Positions 26,814 through 36,010 of a stretch of 64,000 nucleotides of DNA are shown here, in pieces. The first letter of the stretch is position 1. Each line of letters begins with the position of its first letter. A program made the position numbers and the translations under genes. Under the pieces are notes generated by a model. That model was not told the origin of the DNA. It did no database searches and saw only the letters and a program-made list of their open reading frames with translations. This DNA comes from Helicobacter mustelae (GTDB taxonomy: Bacteria; Campylobacterota; Campylobacteria; Campylobacterales; Helicobacteraceae), in contig NZ_LS483446.1 in NCBI RefSeq assembly GCF_900476215.1, positions 1,178,001-1,242,000 on the forward strand. Direction: 5' to 3'.

Positions 26814-26998
26814 CATATCTTTCAATCTTTGCAAGGATCTTTATCTCTGATAAAAATTTAGCTCTCTTTTTTGGGTTTTTGCGTTAATTGGGGAAAGATT
26901 CCCCGAGAAGTTTTATTGGGAGGTTTTCTCACAGAATCCTACCACACCACTATAGCAATCATTTCTCTACAAAATAGCAAAATCAGGGATAGCAAAAA

Positions 26999-28501
26999 CT
27001 ACCCCCGAATTTTTTTATATTTTTTATATTTTTTATAAAGGGGTGGAAGCAGAATCAATAAAAGCGCACCTATAAGCAAAGCCTTGGTAATGCCCCCTTG
27101 ATAAAGGATAGAAAAATCTCCATTGCTGATAGAAAGAGCTCTTCTCAAATTTACTTCCAAAAACTCTCCTAAAACAAAGCCCAAAATCAAGGGCGCCATG
27201 GGAAAAGAAAGTTTTCTCAAAATATAGCCGATGATGCCCACAATCCCGATAAAAAATAAATCAAAACTTGTGCTATTGATGGAATAAATCCCGATGATAG
27301 AAATTATTGCTATCACAGGTGCCAAAATCCAAACTGGAATCCTCAAAACTCTAACAAAAATCCCTATCATAGGGATGTTGAGAAAAAGCAGCAAGAAATT
27401 TGCTACAAACAATGAGGCTATAAGACCCCAGACAATATCTGGCTGCTGAACAAACATTGTGGGACCCGGATTGATATTATAAAGCGTGAGGGCGCCAATC
27501 ATTACCGCAGTAGTCCCAGAACCAGGAAGTCCAAGAGTTAGCATCGGAATAAAAGAACCGCAGGCTGAAGCATTATTAGCAGCCTCAGGAGCTGCTACCC
27601 CTCTTAGATCCCCTTTTCCAAACTCCCCTTTTTCTCCGGCAAATTTCTTTTCATTCATATAGGAAATGGCACTTGCAATTGTTGCGCCAGCCCCAGGTAA
27701 AACACCCACGACAAAACCCGTAATTCCAGAACGAATCATGGCAAAAAAGCAAAAAGAGAATTCTTTGAAAGAAATCAGTAAGTTTCCCGTTTTCTTTACC
27801 ACTTCCTGACCCTTATGGGTTTTTTCAAGAAGCAACAAAATTTCGCTCACAGAAAACAATCCAATAATCAGTATGATAAAAGGAATTCCATCATAAAGAT
27901 GAGGATTATTAAAGGTGAAACGGTAAGCTCCTGAATTGCCATCCATGCCAATGGTGGTAAGAAATAAACCAATAAACGCGGATAAAAAGGAGCGCAGCGG
28001 ATTTTGTGCGAGCAGAGATCCTAGAGCAGCCAAAGCAAAGATAATAAGGGCAAAATATTCTGCAGGACCAAAGGTTAGAGACCATTTCGCAAGCAAAGGG
28101 GCAAATAAAACAATGCCCATAATGGCGATAGAAGAACCCAAAAAAGAACTAATTGCTGATATGCAAAGTGCTTTCCCAGCAGATCCTGCTTTTGTGAGAG
28201 GATATCCATCTAAAGTCGTCATAATAGCAGCAGCATCACCGGGAATCCCAAGCAATATAGAAGAGATTCTCCCTCCATACTCACAACCCAGGTACACAGA
28301 AGCCAGTAAAATCAAAGCAGAAGCAGGTTCAAAGCCCATGGAATACGCCAAGGGAAGCAAGAGGGCAACTCCATTGATGGGGCCAAGTCCGGGCAACATA
28401 CCCACCAATGTGCCCAGCAAACATCCCACCACAGCAATAAGGAAATTTTGCAAACTCAAAGCCACCTTAAATCCATGCATCAAATACATCCAAGTATCCA
28501 T
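26999..28501 (-). CDS. tctA: tripartite tricarboxylate transporter large permease TctA
   Basis: A 500-residue, roughly 12-helix membrane subunit of the TTT family, which takes up citrate or related carboxylates together with a periplasmic binding protein. Family blocks are LGTLVGMLPGLGPINGVALLLPL, LASVYLGCEYGGRISSILLGIPGDA and a second copy GVLPGAGATIASAISY. It is the last of three genes tctC-tctB-tctA, 1 base after tctB. No adjacent two-component regulator (TctDE) is present. Confidence 0.93.
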   Translation of the reverse strand: MDTWMYLMHGFKVALSLQNFLIAVVGCLLGTLVGMLPGLGPINGVALLLPLAYSMGFEPASALILLASVYLGCEYGGRISSILLGIPGDAAAIMTTLDGYPLTKAGSAGKALCISAISSFLGSSIAIMGIVLFAPLLAKWSLTFGPAEYFALIIFALAALGSLLAQNPLRSFLSAFIGLFLTTIGMDGNSGAYRFTFNNPHLYDGIPFIILIIGLFSVSEILLLLEKTHKGQEVVKKTGNLLISFKEFSFCFFAMIRSGITGFVVGVLPGAGATIASAISYMNEKKFAGEKGEFGKGDLRGVAAPEAANNASACGSFIPMLTLGLPGSGTTAVMIGALTLYNINPGPTMFVQQPDIVWGLIASLFVANFLLLFLNIPMIGIFVRVLRIPVWILAPVIAIISIIGIYSINSTSFDLFFIGIVGIIGYILRKLSFPMAPLILGFVLGEFLEVNLRRALSISNGDFSILYQGGITKALLIGALLLILLPPLYKKYKKYKKIRG

Positions 28502-28502
28502 T

Positions 28503-28955
28503 TCACCCCTTCATAAAAAAATTTTCAAAAAATATTCCTCGTGGCAAGGAAATTTGCATAAAAGCATCAAAAAGCACAAAAGAAACAGAAGCACAAATCA
28601 CAGCAAAAATTAGAGCCCTCCCCCATCTAGCCCCAAAAATCAAAGCACTCAAAAAAAGAAAAAGAATGCTGGAGAGTACAAAGCCCAAAATTTCAAAAAG
28701 AAAGCAATAGAGAAAAAACACAAGCAAAAAAAGAGCAATTTTTATTAAAGATTGTTGCTTCCATTTTACTTCAGTCTTCTGGGCAAAAAAGAAAAGCAGC
28801 AACAAAACAAGGAGGATCAAAAATAAAGCTCCGATAGGAAAAGCTCTAGGGCCTAAAGGCTCATAAGTAATTTTAGTTTCTATGCCAAAACCTTGATAAA
28901 GCAGGAAAAGACATAGAGCAAAAAGGAAAAGTGAAAAGATTCTAATGCTTGTCAT
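28503..28955 (-). CDS. tctB: tripartite tricarboxylate transporter small permease TctB
   Basis: A 150-residue protein with four hydrophobic helices (first FSLFLFALCLFLLYQGFG, then PIGALFLILLVLLLLFFFA). The motif PLGPRAFP after the first helix is the usual feature of TctB. Sequence conservation in this subunit is low, so the call depends on its position between tctC (4 bases upstream) and tctA. Confidence 0.85.
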   Translation of the reverse strand: MTSIRIFSLFLFALCLFLLYQGFGIETKITYEPLGPRAFPIGALFLILLVLLLLFFFAQKTEVKWKQQSLIKIALFLLVFFLYCFLFEILGFVLSSILFLFLSALIFGARWGRALIFAVICASVSFVLFDAFMQISLPRGIFFENFFMKG

Positions 28956-28959
28956 TTTT

Positions 28960-29925
28960 TTATTTTATGAGATGGAATTCTTTTGCAAGATCGCGAAATC
29001 TCTGCATCTGGGTTTTTACAAACTCTTCTAATTCTTTGCCATTTTTATTAAATTCTTGCAAACCTCTTTGTTTTCGTTGCTCTTTGAAAAATGAGGTTTG
29101 TTGGGCTTTTTTAAAGGCTTCTAGCCACCAATTATATTGTTCATTAGAAACCTTAGGAGCCATATAATACCCGCGCAAACTTCCCCATACCACATCATAG
29201 CCCAGTTCCCTTGCTGTGGGTATGCTCTTTGCGAGTGCATCATCGCTTAATCTTTTATCTGCAAAAACCGCCAAGATCCTTACATCCCCTGATTCTAGAT
29301 AGGGCAATGATTCTGCAGCCCCTTGGATGGCAACATCTACATGCCCTCCCAATAGAGAAATCATCGTATCTCCGCCTCCTTCAAAGGCAACATAACGAGC
29401 CTTTAAAATATCTACATTCGCACTTTTGGCAAGCAGAGCAGCAGCCATCCAATCCTGCCCTCCCACAGAACCACCAGCCCCAAAACTCACAGCCCGCGGG
29501 TTCTTTCTCAAGGCATTAAGCAGACCTTCTAGAGTTTTGTAGGGAGCATCCTTTCTCACAACAATTGCCGTATAATCCACCCCAACAGAGGCCAACCACT
29601 TCACATCATTTTCATTGTATTTGCCATGCTTGCCTGTGGCGATGTTGAGCAAAGTCCCACTGGAAAAGGCTACGATGATGTTGCCATCTCTTGCTTTAGA
29701 ATTGATGATAGAATTGTATGCCACAGCACCCACCCCTCCGGGCATGTAAGTAATCCTCATTGGTTTTGAGAGGATTTTCTCGTGAGCAAAAACGCTTTGG
29801 GCCAATTTGCAAGTGAGATCAAAGCCGCCTCCAGGGCGAGCTGGTGCAATACATTCTGGCCGTGCGGGTTGCTTTGCCAAAGCAATGCCACAACAAAAAA
29901 CAAATAAAAGCATCTTTTTTATCAT
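28960..29925 (-). CDS. tctC: tripartite tricarboxylate transporter binding protein TctC
   Basis: A 321-residue periplasmic protein of the Bug/TctC family. It has a signal peptide (MIKKMLLFVFCCGIALA, cleavage before KQPA) and the mature family blocks APARPGGGFDLTCKLAQ, YMPGGVGAVAYN and GSVGGQDWMAAALL, which form the carboxylate pocket. Substrate likely a di- or tricarboxylate; not determinable here. Its upstream region and signal-peptide codons are nearly identical to those of dppA at 35685, revealing a duplicated 5' cassette. Confidence 0.92.
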   Translation of the reverse strand: MIKKMLLFVFCCGIALAKQPARPECIAPARPGGGFDLTCKLAQSVFAHEKILSKPMRITYMPGGVGAVAYNSIINSKARDGNIIVAFSSGTLLNIATGKHGKYNENDVKWLASVGVDYTAIVVRKDAPYKTLEGLLNALRKNPRAVSFGAGGSVGGQDWMAAALLAKSANVDILKARYVAFEGGGDTMISLLGGHVDVAIQGAAESLPYLESGDVRILAVFADKRLSDDALAKSIPTARELGYDVVWGSLRGYYMAPKVSNEQYNWWLEAFKKAQQTSFFKEQRKQRGLQEFNKNGKELEEFVKTQMQRFRDLAKEFHLIK

Positions 29926-30020
29926 GATTGTCCTTCTTTCATTTCATTTCATTTCAAAAAAATCCTAGCAAAATCTAAAAGCTTTTTTTGATTTCACACC
30001 CGTGAAAATCAAACATTTTT

Positions 30021-30051
30021 CATAAATATGTAACGTTATTTCATATTTATG
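30021..30051. promoter_or_regulatory. inverted repeat upstream of tctC (operator candidate)
   Basis: CATAAATA (30021-30028) and TATTTATG (30044-30051) are perfect 8-base inverted arms with a 15-base spacer that contains the palindrome TAACGTTA. The element is conserved in copy B at 35776-35805. A dimeric repressor or activator is likely; its identity is unknown. Confidence 0.55.
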
Positions 30052-30169
30052 ATTTACCATTGTTTACTTTTTGCTCATTTTGTTTGATACACCTTTTGTT
30101 TGCAGGGCACAAATCATCTCGCCTCATTTGCAAAAATCTTGCTCAATGGCCAGAAATCTTTACAAAATT

Positions 30170-30315
30170 GGGAAGAGGAATGGGGGAATTTAAGAGAATT
30201 GGGAGATTTAGGGGGAGTTGGAGAAATTTGGGAGAATAAGAGAGTTGAGGGAGATTAGGGATTTGAAAGTCTGAAATCTTAGGGGGATTGGGAGAGAGTT
30301 GGGGGAGATCCTGGA
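30170..30315 (+). repeat. purine-rich (GA) tract
   Basis: Around 145 bases of almost pure G and A with T, built on variants of TTGGGAGA and TTAGGGGGA. It is non-coding and lies in the intergenic space between dppF and tctC, with a shorter relative near 35905-35960. Confidence 0.65.
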
Positions 30316-30370
30316 GCTAGAAACAAGAGCAAAAAAGCACAAAAAGGAGGCCTTTTCGCCCTAATATTGT

Positions 30371-30545
30371 TTTGCTAGTATTTCCAAAGCCGCTATCGCG
30401 CCAAAATGCAGTCACTTTTGTTAGCGGATCTAGCACCAACTATTGCTGTATCAAAGCCAATGCTGCGCCAATAGCCAAAAAACACCGCCTCTCTTTAGAA
30501 GCCATGGAATTTCTATGCCCCACAAAAAAATCAAAGTTTTTTGGC
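30371..30545. other. intergenic end between dppF and tctC promoter region
   Basis: An open plus-strand stretch of about 60 codons runs into the dppF end, but no start site or family was recognised. TTTCCAAAGCC near 30388 also occurs near 36090, so the duplicated region may reach this far. Confidence 0.35.
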
Positions 30546-31352
30546 TTAATTAACAAATCTCTGCATAGACCTTTCCAAATGCGGCACCGCATCCAGCAAT
30601 TTCTGCGTGTAGGGGTGCTTTGGAGAGCCTATCACACTATCCACATCTCCTGTTTCTACAATTTGCCCTTGATTCATCACGATGATCCTATCGCTAATAT
30701 GCTCCACTACGCCCAAATCATGACTAATAAAAATATAAGTTAGCCCCATTTCTTTTTGTAAATCTAACAATAAATTCAAAACTTGCGCTTGGATAGACAC
30801 ATCAAGTGCAGATACTGGCTCATCACAAATCACCACACTGGGATGCAAGATTAGCGCCCTAGCAATGCCTATGCGTTGCCTTTGACCGCCTGAAAATTGA
30901 TGGGGGTAGCGATCAGTCCATTCTAGCTTTAACCCCACTTTTTGCATCATCTCTAGCACTTTTTCTTTGATTTTGGCTTTGGAAAGCTTAAAGTTTAAGA
31001 GCAAGGGTTCAGCAATAATCTCGCCCACTTTCCATCGTGGGTTTAAGCTAGAATAAGGGTCTTGAAAAATCATCTGCACTTTTTTGCGATAATCAAACCA
31101 ATCTTGCTTGCTAAAATGCAAATGACGCTTACCGTTAAAATAAATCGCCCCACTATCTTGGCGCTGTATTCCAGCTAGGATTTTAGCCGTAGTACTTTTC
31201 CCGCAGCCACTCTCTCCCACAATGCTTAAGACTTCATTTTGCTCCACCTCAAAACTAATTCCATTGAGTGCATGAATCACTCTTTTTGACTTAAATAGCC
31301 CCCGATCTATTACATAGGATTTCTTCAAGTCTTTGATTTCTAAGAGTTTCAT
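30546..31352 (-). CDS. dppF: dipeptide ABC transporter ATPase DppF
   Basis: The 268-residue second ATPase of a peptide/nickel-type ABC importer. Walker A GESGCGKST, signature FSGGQRQRIGIARAL, Walker B VVICDEPVSALDVS and switch SHDLGVV are intact. It has the oligopeptide-type end (GSPKHPYTQKLLDAVP). The ATG overlaps the stop of dppD by four bases. It is the last gene of dppABCDF, oriented as in H. pylori (HP0298-0302 from memory). Confidence 0.94.
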   Translation of the reverse strand: MKLLEIKDLKKSYVIDRGLFKSKRVIHALNGISFEVEQNEVLSIVGESGCGKSTTAKILAGIQRQDSGAIYFNGKRHLHFSKQDWFDYRKKVQMIFQDPYSSLNPRWKVGEIIAEPLLLNFKLSKAKIKEKVLEMMQKVGLKLEWTDRYPHQFSGGQRQRIGIARALILHPSVVICDEPVSALDVSIQAQVLNLLLDLQKEMGLTYIFISHDLGVVEHISDRIIVMNQGQIVETGDVDSVIGSPKHPYTQKLLDAVPHLERSMQRFVN

Positions 31353-32215
31353 CGCAACTCCTTTTTAAAACTCAAATAATCTACATTTTCATCTACGGTT
31401 TCTAAGCGTTTTTTACGATATTCTTTGCCCGGCTTGGGGATGGCGCTTAAAAGAGCCTTTGTATAGGGGTGTCTTGGATCAGCAAAAAGCTCTTTGGCAC
31501 TGGCTTGCTCCACCACATGCCCCTTATACATCACCACCACTTCATGCGCGATTTGAGCCACCACACCCAAATCATGGGTGATAAACAAAATCGAAGTCCC
31601 CTTTTTTTCTTGCAATTGTTTCATCAATTCTAAGATTTGCGCTTGTATGGTTACATCAAGTGCGGTGGTAGGCTCATCAGCAATTAAAATTTCAGGCTCA
31701 CACACCATCGCCATAGCAATCATTACCCTTTGGCGTTGCCCTCCACTAAGATTGAAGGGATATTCATGGTATTTATCCCCTGCATGGGGCATTCCCACAC
31801 GCTCTAATTCATAGACCACCCTCTCTAAGCGTTCTTTCTTATTGAGATTAGGATGATGGATTTTTAAAACTTCATTGATTTGAAACCCGACGGTATAAGA
31901 GGGATTGAGACTTGTCATAGGCTCTTGAAAAATCATGCCTATCTTTTTGCCCCTGATTTCTTTTTGCATCTGTTTTTCTTTAAGTTGCAATAAATCCTGC
32001 CCCAAAAAATGAATGCTTCCCCCTACGATTTTGCCAGGCCTCTCAATCAATCCTAAAATAGAAAGCGAAGTGATGCTCTTCCCACTCCCACTCTCTCCTA
32101 CGATACAGAGCGTTTGAGATTTCTTCAAACCAAAACTCACGCCATCAACTGCTTTATTCACGCCCCTATCCGTAAAAAAATAAGTTTTTAAATCTTTGAC
32201 TTCTAATACCATCAT
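31349..32215 (-). CDS. dppD: dipeptide ABC transporter ATPase DppD
   Basis: The 288-residue first ATPase. Walker A GESGSGKSI, signature LSGGQRQRVMIAMAM, Walker B ILIADEPTTALDVT and THDLGVVAQ are present. The C-terminal extension with ADPRHPYTKALLSAIP is typical of Dpp/Opp ATPases. It heterodimerises with DppF to drive import. The start lies 6 bases after dppC. Confidence 0.94.
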   Translation of the reverse strand: MMVLEVKDLKTYFFTDRGVNKAVDGVSFGLKKSQTLCIVGESGSGKSITSLSILGLIERPGKIVGGSIHFLGQDLLQLKEKQMQKEIRGKKIGMIFQEPMTSLNPSYTVGFQINEVLKIHHPNLNKKERLERVVYELERVGMPHAGDKYHEYPFNLSGGQRQRVMIAMAMVCEPEILIADEPTTALDVTIQAQILELMKQLQEKKGTSILFITHDLGVVAQIAHEVVVMYKGHVVEQASAKELFADPRHPYTKALLSAIPKPGKEYRKKRLETVDENVDYLSFKKELR

Positions 32216-32221
32216 AACCCC

Positions 32222-33079
32222 CTAAGCCGTACGTTTGGGATCGAGCGCGTCCATAATGCCATCGCCCACCAAATTAAAACTCATCACCGTTAAAAAAATC
32301 ATCACGCCAGGAAAAACAAGCATCCAAGGGTCTGTGGCAATGTATTGCATGGAATTGATAAGCATCGCGCCCCATTCAGGCTTAGGAGGTTGGGCTCCAA
32401 GCCCTAGGAAGCTGAGGGCTGCTGCTTCCAAAACCGTGGATGCAAAGCCCATTGTGGTTTGCACAATGAGGGGCACGGTGCAGTTGGGAAAAATAACCTT
32501 GCACATTAAGCGAAAATGCGATGAACCATTGATTTTAGAGGCAATGACATATTCTTTTTCTTTTTCGCTTAAAACAGAGCTGCGCACCAATCTTGCAAAT
32601 CCCGGGATCCCCACAAAACCAATGGCCAACATGGCATTGGTGAGCGATGGTCCTAGAACTGCTACCACAATCACAATCAACAAAATCGAGGGCAGAGCAA
32701 ACATAATATCCATAATGCGCATAATAATCGCATCAATCTTCCCTCCAAAATACCCCGCCAAAAGCCCTAATATCACTCCAAAAAACACCGCAATGCCCAT
32801 AGAAACAATTCCTATGGTCAAGGAGATTCTAGCCCCATGAACCAAGCGGCTCAAAACATCACGCCCCAAATCATCTGTGCCTAAAAGATGTTTGACTGTC
32901 CCCCCTTGCTCCCACACAGGCTTTAAAAGACGCTCCTGAGCATTTTGTACATAAGGGTCATGAGGGCTCAAAAGAGGAGCAAAAACCGCGCAAATAATCA
33001 AAAAAAGAACAACCCATGCCCCAACTACGGCTGCTTTGTTTTTTTTAAATTGTTGAATAAATTCTTTAAAGGATTCCAT
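32222..33079 (-). CDS. dppC: dipeptide ABC transporter permease DppC
   Basis: A 285-residue inner-membrane permease of the OppBC type. The N-terminal helix is followed by LLSPHDPY and GTDDLGRDVLSRLVHGARISLTIG, both DppC hallmarks. The EAA loop is in ALSFLGLGAQPPKPEWGAML. Six hydrophobic segments are visible. Its ATG shares a base with the dppB stop. Confidence 0.94.
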   Translation of the reverse strand: MESFKEFIQQFKKNKAAVVGAWVVLFLIICAVFAPLLSPHDPYVQNAQERLLKPVWEQGGTVKHLLGTDDLGRDVLSRLVHGARISLTIGIVSMGIAVFFGVILGLLAGYFGGKIDAIIMRIMDIMFALPSILLIVIVVAVLGPSLTNAMLAIGFVGIPGFARLVRSSVLSEKEKEYVIASKINGSSHFRLMCKVIFPNCTVPLIVQTTMGFASTVLEAAALSFLGLGAQPPKPEWGAMLINSMQYIATDPWMLVFPGVMIFLTVMSFNLVGDGIMDALDPKRTA

Positions 33080-34083
33080 TACGACAACCTTATTCTGGGA
33101 TTAATAAAGGCATATAAAATATCTACCAATAAATTCGCTCCGATATACATCATCGCAATAATTAAAGACATAGACTGGATAATAGGAAAATCACGCTGAT
33201 TGAGAGCATTGACGATCCATTTACCAATTCCAGGCCATGAAAAGACGGTTTCAGTTATCATGCTTCCGCCCAGTAACCCCGCTAGCATGAGACCCGCTAT
33301 AGTGGTCACAGGAATTAATGCATTACGCAAAGTGTGAATAAAAATCACTCGAAAGGGGCCACACCCCTTGGCCTTAGCGGTACGCACATAATCCTCTCTA
33401 GAAACCTCTGTCATGCTCGCACGAGTCATTCTTGCAATCACAGCCGTAGAAACCGTTGCTAAAACAATACTAGGAAGGATGAGATGCCTAATGGCATCCA
33501 CAAAGGCTGCATAATCTCTTGCAATCAAACTATCTATCAAATAAAACCCCGTAGGACCATCCAAAAAATATACATCGCTCAAGCGCCCAAATACAGGCAA
33601 CCAGCCCAGCTGCACGCTAAAGAAATAAATCAGCATTAATCCCAGCCAAAACACCGGCATAGAAATGCCAGCCAGTGCAAAGGTCATGCTTGCGTAATCA
33701 AAAGCACTATAGCGTTTCACCGCTGCTAAAACACCTGTGCTTACCCCTAGAACAAGAGCCATAAATAGAGCAATCAAAGCCAATTCCACCGTAGCGGGAA
33801 AACGCTGTAAAAATTCCTGCAACACAGGCTCACCTGTCATAATAGAAGTGCCAAAATTCCCATGCAATATATGACTAACAAACAAAAAATACTGCTCTAT
33901 CAAAGGCTTATTCAAGCCAAATTGCTCTCTTAGTGCATCAATGGCTGCTTGATTGGCCTTCTCACCCAAAATCACCAATGCAGGATCCCCTGGCACTAAA
34001 TGCACCATCATAAACACAATAATACTTACGCCAAATAGCGTGGGAATCGCCCACAAAATGCGTTTAATTATAAAACTTAACAT
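33079..34083 (-). CDS. dppB: dipeptide ABC transporter permease DppB
   Basis: A 334-residue permease beginning MLSFIIKRILWAIPTLFGVSIIVF with MVHLVPGDPA following, which is typical for DppB. The cytoplasmic EAA loop reads YVRTAKAKGCG, followed by LRNALIPVTTIAGL. A six-helix topology is visible. The start lies 9 bases downstream of dppA. Confidence 0.95.
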   Translation of the reverse strand: MLSFIIKRILWAIPTLFGVSIIVFMMVHLVPGDPALVILGEKANQAAIDALREQFGLNKPLIEQYFLFVSHILHGNFGTSIMTGEPVLQEFLQRFPATVELALIALFMALVLGVSTGVLAAVKRYSAFDYASMTFALAGISMPVFWLGLMLIYFFSVQLGWLPVFGRLSDVYFLDGPTGFYLIDSLIARDYAAFVDAIRHLILPSIVLATVSTAVIARMTRASMTEVSREDYVRTAKAKGCGPFRVIFIHTLRNALIPVTTIAGLMLAGLLGGSMITETVFSWPGIGKWIVNALNQRDFPIIQSMSLIIAMMYIGANLLVDILYAFINPRIRLS

Positions 34084-34092
34084 AGGACCCCC

Positions 34093-35685
34093 TTACTTTT
34101 CTAAATATACCTGAAAAAACCGATTCACACTCACCCCCGTGGTCTTATAGCCCTTTACTTTGGAGAGATGTGGCACCACGGAATAGGGATAGGCTAAGGG
34201 AACATAGGGAATGTCTTTGTGAATAATTTCTTGAGCCTTTTTATAGAGAACCTCTCGTTCTTTTTGGTTAGAAATGCGCTTGGCCTTTAAAAGGAGATTG
34301 GAAAACGCATCGCTCTCATAAAAAGAATGGTTTTGGGTGGGCAGGGCTGAAGCTGCTTGCTTGCTCCACAAAACATACAAGAAATTATCAGGGTCAGCAA
34401 TATCTGCCATCCAGCCTGAAAATGCCATTTCATGCTCCCCCATGCCTACTCTTTTCAAATAAGCCCCCCATTCATATACTTCAATCTTCACATCAATGCC
34501 GATTTTTGCCAGGCTTGCCTGCAAAAATACCGCACCCTTTGGATTTCGGTTGGAAGTGGTAAAAACAGTGGTTTTAAAGCCATTGGGATAGCCTGCCTGT
34601 TTTAGCAACTCCTTGGCCTTTTTCAAATCGTATTCATAGGGATGAATGTCATAGTTATAACCCCATATGGTGGGCGGGAAAGGATTGACCATCTTTTGGG
34701 CATAGCCTTCATAAATCACCTTATTGTAATCATCCACATTGATGGCATGATTGATAGCCAAGCGCACTAAATGATTATTAAAATACTTTTTTTGCGTATT
34801 TAGCGAAAGCCAATGTGCAATCAAACCAGGACTTTTATCCACCACAATATTGGGAAGTTTTTCTAGTTGGGCTACTTCATTGAGATTGGGACCAGTCATC
34901 AGCATGACTTCGCCGGTGCGCAATGCCAAAGCACGAGTAGAGGCATTGGGAATGGTGCGAATCACCACCTTATCCAAATAAGCCTTAGGCCCCCAATAAT
35001 CTTGGTTTTTCACCAAAATGATTTTTTCATCTTTATTCCATAGAAAAAACTTAAAAGGTCCCGTCCCAATAGGCCTTTTGGCTAGTTCATCTTTTTTATT
35101 GATTTGCGCTAAGTGATCTGCATAATCCTTGCTAAGGATGCTCAAAAAATCCATACCTAAACTAGCCAAGAAAGGGGATTCTGGCTCGCTAAGTGTAATG
35201 CGGATCGTATGGTCATCCAAAGCTTCCATGCTCTTGATGATATGAGACATTCCCATGCCTTCCCAATACTTATAGCTTTTAGAACCCGGGCTATAGTAGC
35301 GTTTGGCGCGATTCATCTGACGCTCAAAAGAAAATATCACATCCTTGGCACTAAGCTCCACCTTTTTGTCCCAATACTTCGTTTGGTGGAAATACACTCC
35401 CTTGCGTAGATGAAAGGTATACACAAGACCATCTTTGGAAATATCCCAACTGGTGGCCAAACCTGGCTCAATTTCTGTTGTGCCGTATTTGAATTGCACA
35501 AGCGTATCATAAATATTGCCAGTTGCTACATAACTCTCGCCATCAGTAACCAAAGCAGGATCCATGCTAGAACCATCTGAGCCTCTTGCAAAGACCAAAA
35601 CACCCCCATAACGACTTTCTGCTGCAGGCTGTTTTGCAAAAGCAATACCAAAAACAAAAAGCAAATAAAAGCATCTTTTTATCAT
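34093..35685 (-). CDS. dppA: dipeptide-binding protein DppA
   Basis: A 530-residue periplasmic binding protein of the SBP_bac_5 family. The signal peptide MIKRCFYLLFVFGIAFA is followed by KQPAAES, and the mature chain has DPALVTDGES, the LATSWDISKDGLVYTFHLRKGV signature and RPIGTGPFKF. Such proteins bind di- or oligopeptides, and relatives bind nickel or haem, so substrate is not certain. The upstream region and signal-peptide codons are a duplicate of those of tctC. It heads the dpp operon. Confidence 0.93.
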   Translation of the reverse strand: MIKRCFYLLFVFGIAFAKQPAAESRYGGVLVFARGSDGSSMDPALVTDGESYVATGNIYDTLVQFKYGTTEIEPGLATSWDISKDGLVYTFHLRKGVYFHQTKYWDKKVELSAKDVIFSFERQMNRAKRYYSPGSKSYKYWEGMGMSHIIKSMEALDDHTIRITLSEPESPFLASLGMDFLSILSKDYADHLAQINKKDELAKRPIGTGPFKFFLWNKDEKIILVKNQDYWGPKAYLDKVVIRTIPNASTRALALRTGEVMLMTGPNLNEVAQLEKLPNIVVDKSPGLIAHWLSLNTQKKYFNNHLVRLAINHAINVDDYNKVIYEGYAQKMVNPFPPTIWGYNYDIHPYEYDLKKAKELLKQAGYPNGFKTTVFTTSNRNPKGAVFLQASLAKIGIDVKIEVYEWGAYLKRVGMGEHEMAFSGWMADIADPDNFLYVLWSKQAASALPTQNHSFYESDAFSNLLLKAKRISNQKEREVLYKKAQEIIHKDIPYVPLAYPYSVVPHLSKVKGYKTTGVSVNRFFQVYLEK

Positions 35686-36010
35686 GATTGTCCTTCCTTA
35701 TGTTCCACTTCAAAAACATCCTAGCAAAATCTAAAAGTTTTTTTGATTTCGTACTTACGAAAATCAAACATTTTTCATAAATACGTAACGTTATTTCATA
35801 TTTATTGCACTTGTTTGCCTGGTGTCTCTTTTTGCTTATAACACACAAATCATTGAGTCTCATTTCCAAAAATTTTGCTCAAAAATTGCCAGAGATCTTT
35901 GCAAAATTAGGGGAGAGTTAGGAGAAATTTGGAGGGGAAACTTTGGGGTAGTTTGAAATCCTACAGTCCTAGAGAAAAGCGCGAAAAAGAGGGTATTTAC
36001 TAGGCGAGAA
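35668..36010 (-). repeat. duplicated 5' cassette, copy B (upstream of dppA)
   Basis: The counterpart of 29909-30370. The match includes the signal-peptide codons (plus strand AATAAAAGCATC near 35663-35675), the RBS region, the inverted repeat and a purine-rich end. Differences are scattered substitutions and small indels. Confidence 0.85.
35776..35805. promoter_or_regulatory. inverted repeat upstream of dppA (operator candidate)
   Basis: ATAAATA (35777-35783) and TATTTAT (35799-35805) are 7-base inverted arms around a 15-base spacer with TAACGTTA at its core, the same structure as upstream of tctC. Conservation despite changes in neighbouring bases argues for function. Confidence 0.55.

Larger units (their letters stand above)
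29909..30370 (-). repeat. duplicated 5' cassette, copy A (upstream of tctC)
   Basis: This segment, covering the first codons of tctC and its upstream region, aligns with 35668-36010 upstream of dppA. Shared words include ATCATGATTGTCCTTC, AAAATCTAAAAG, AAAATCAAACATTTTTCATA and TAACGTTATTTCATATTTAT. Homology is strongest for about 200 bases and fades in the purine-rich part beyond 30170. It carries the promoter region of tctCBA. Confidence 0.85.

Noticed and set aside
27936-28613. 225-codon frame antisense to tctA
   Set aside because: Antisense shadow of TctA with no independent start signal.
30021-30051. Assigning the tct/dpp inverted repeat to NikR or Fur
   Set aside because: The 15-base spacing is reminiscent of some NikR descriptions, but the arms do not fit the consensus I remember, so I left the regulator open.
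30372-30743. 123-codon plus-strand frame antisense to dppF
   Set aside because: Largely a shadow of dppF; the 60 unique codons match nothing recognisable.
32235-32840. 201-codon frame antisense to dppC
   Set aside because: Antisense shadow; dppC motifs are intact on the other strand.
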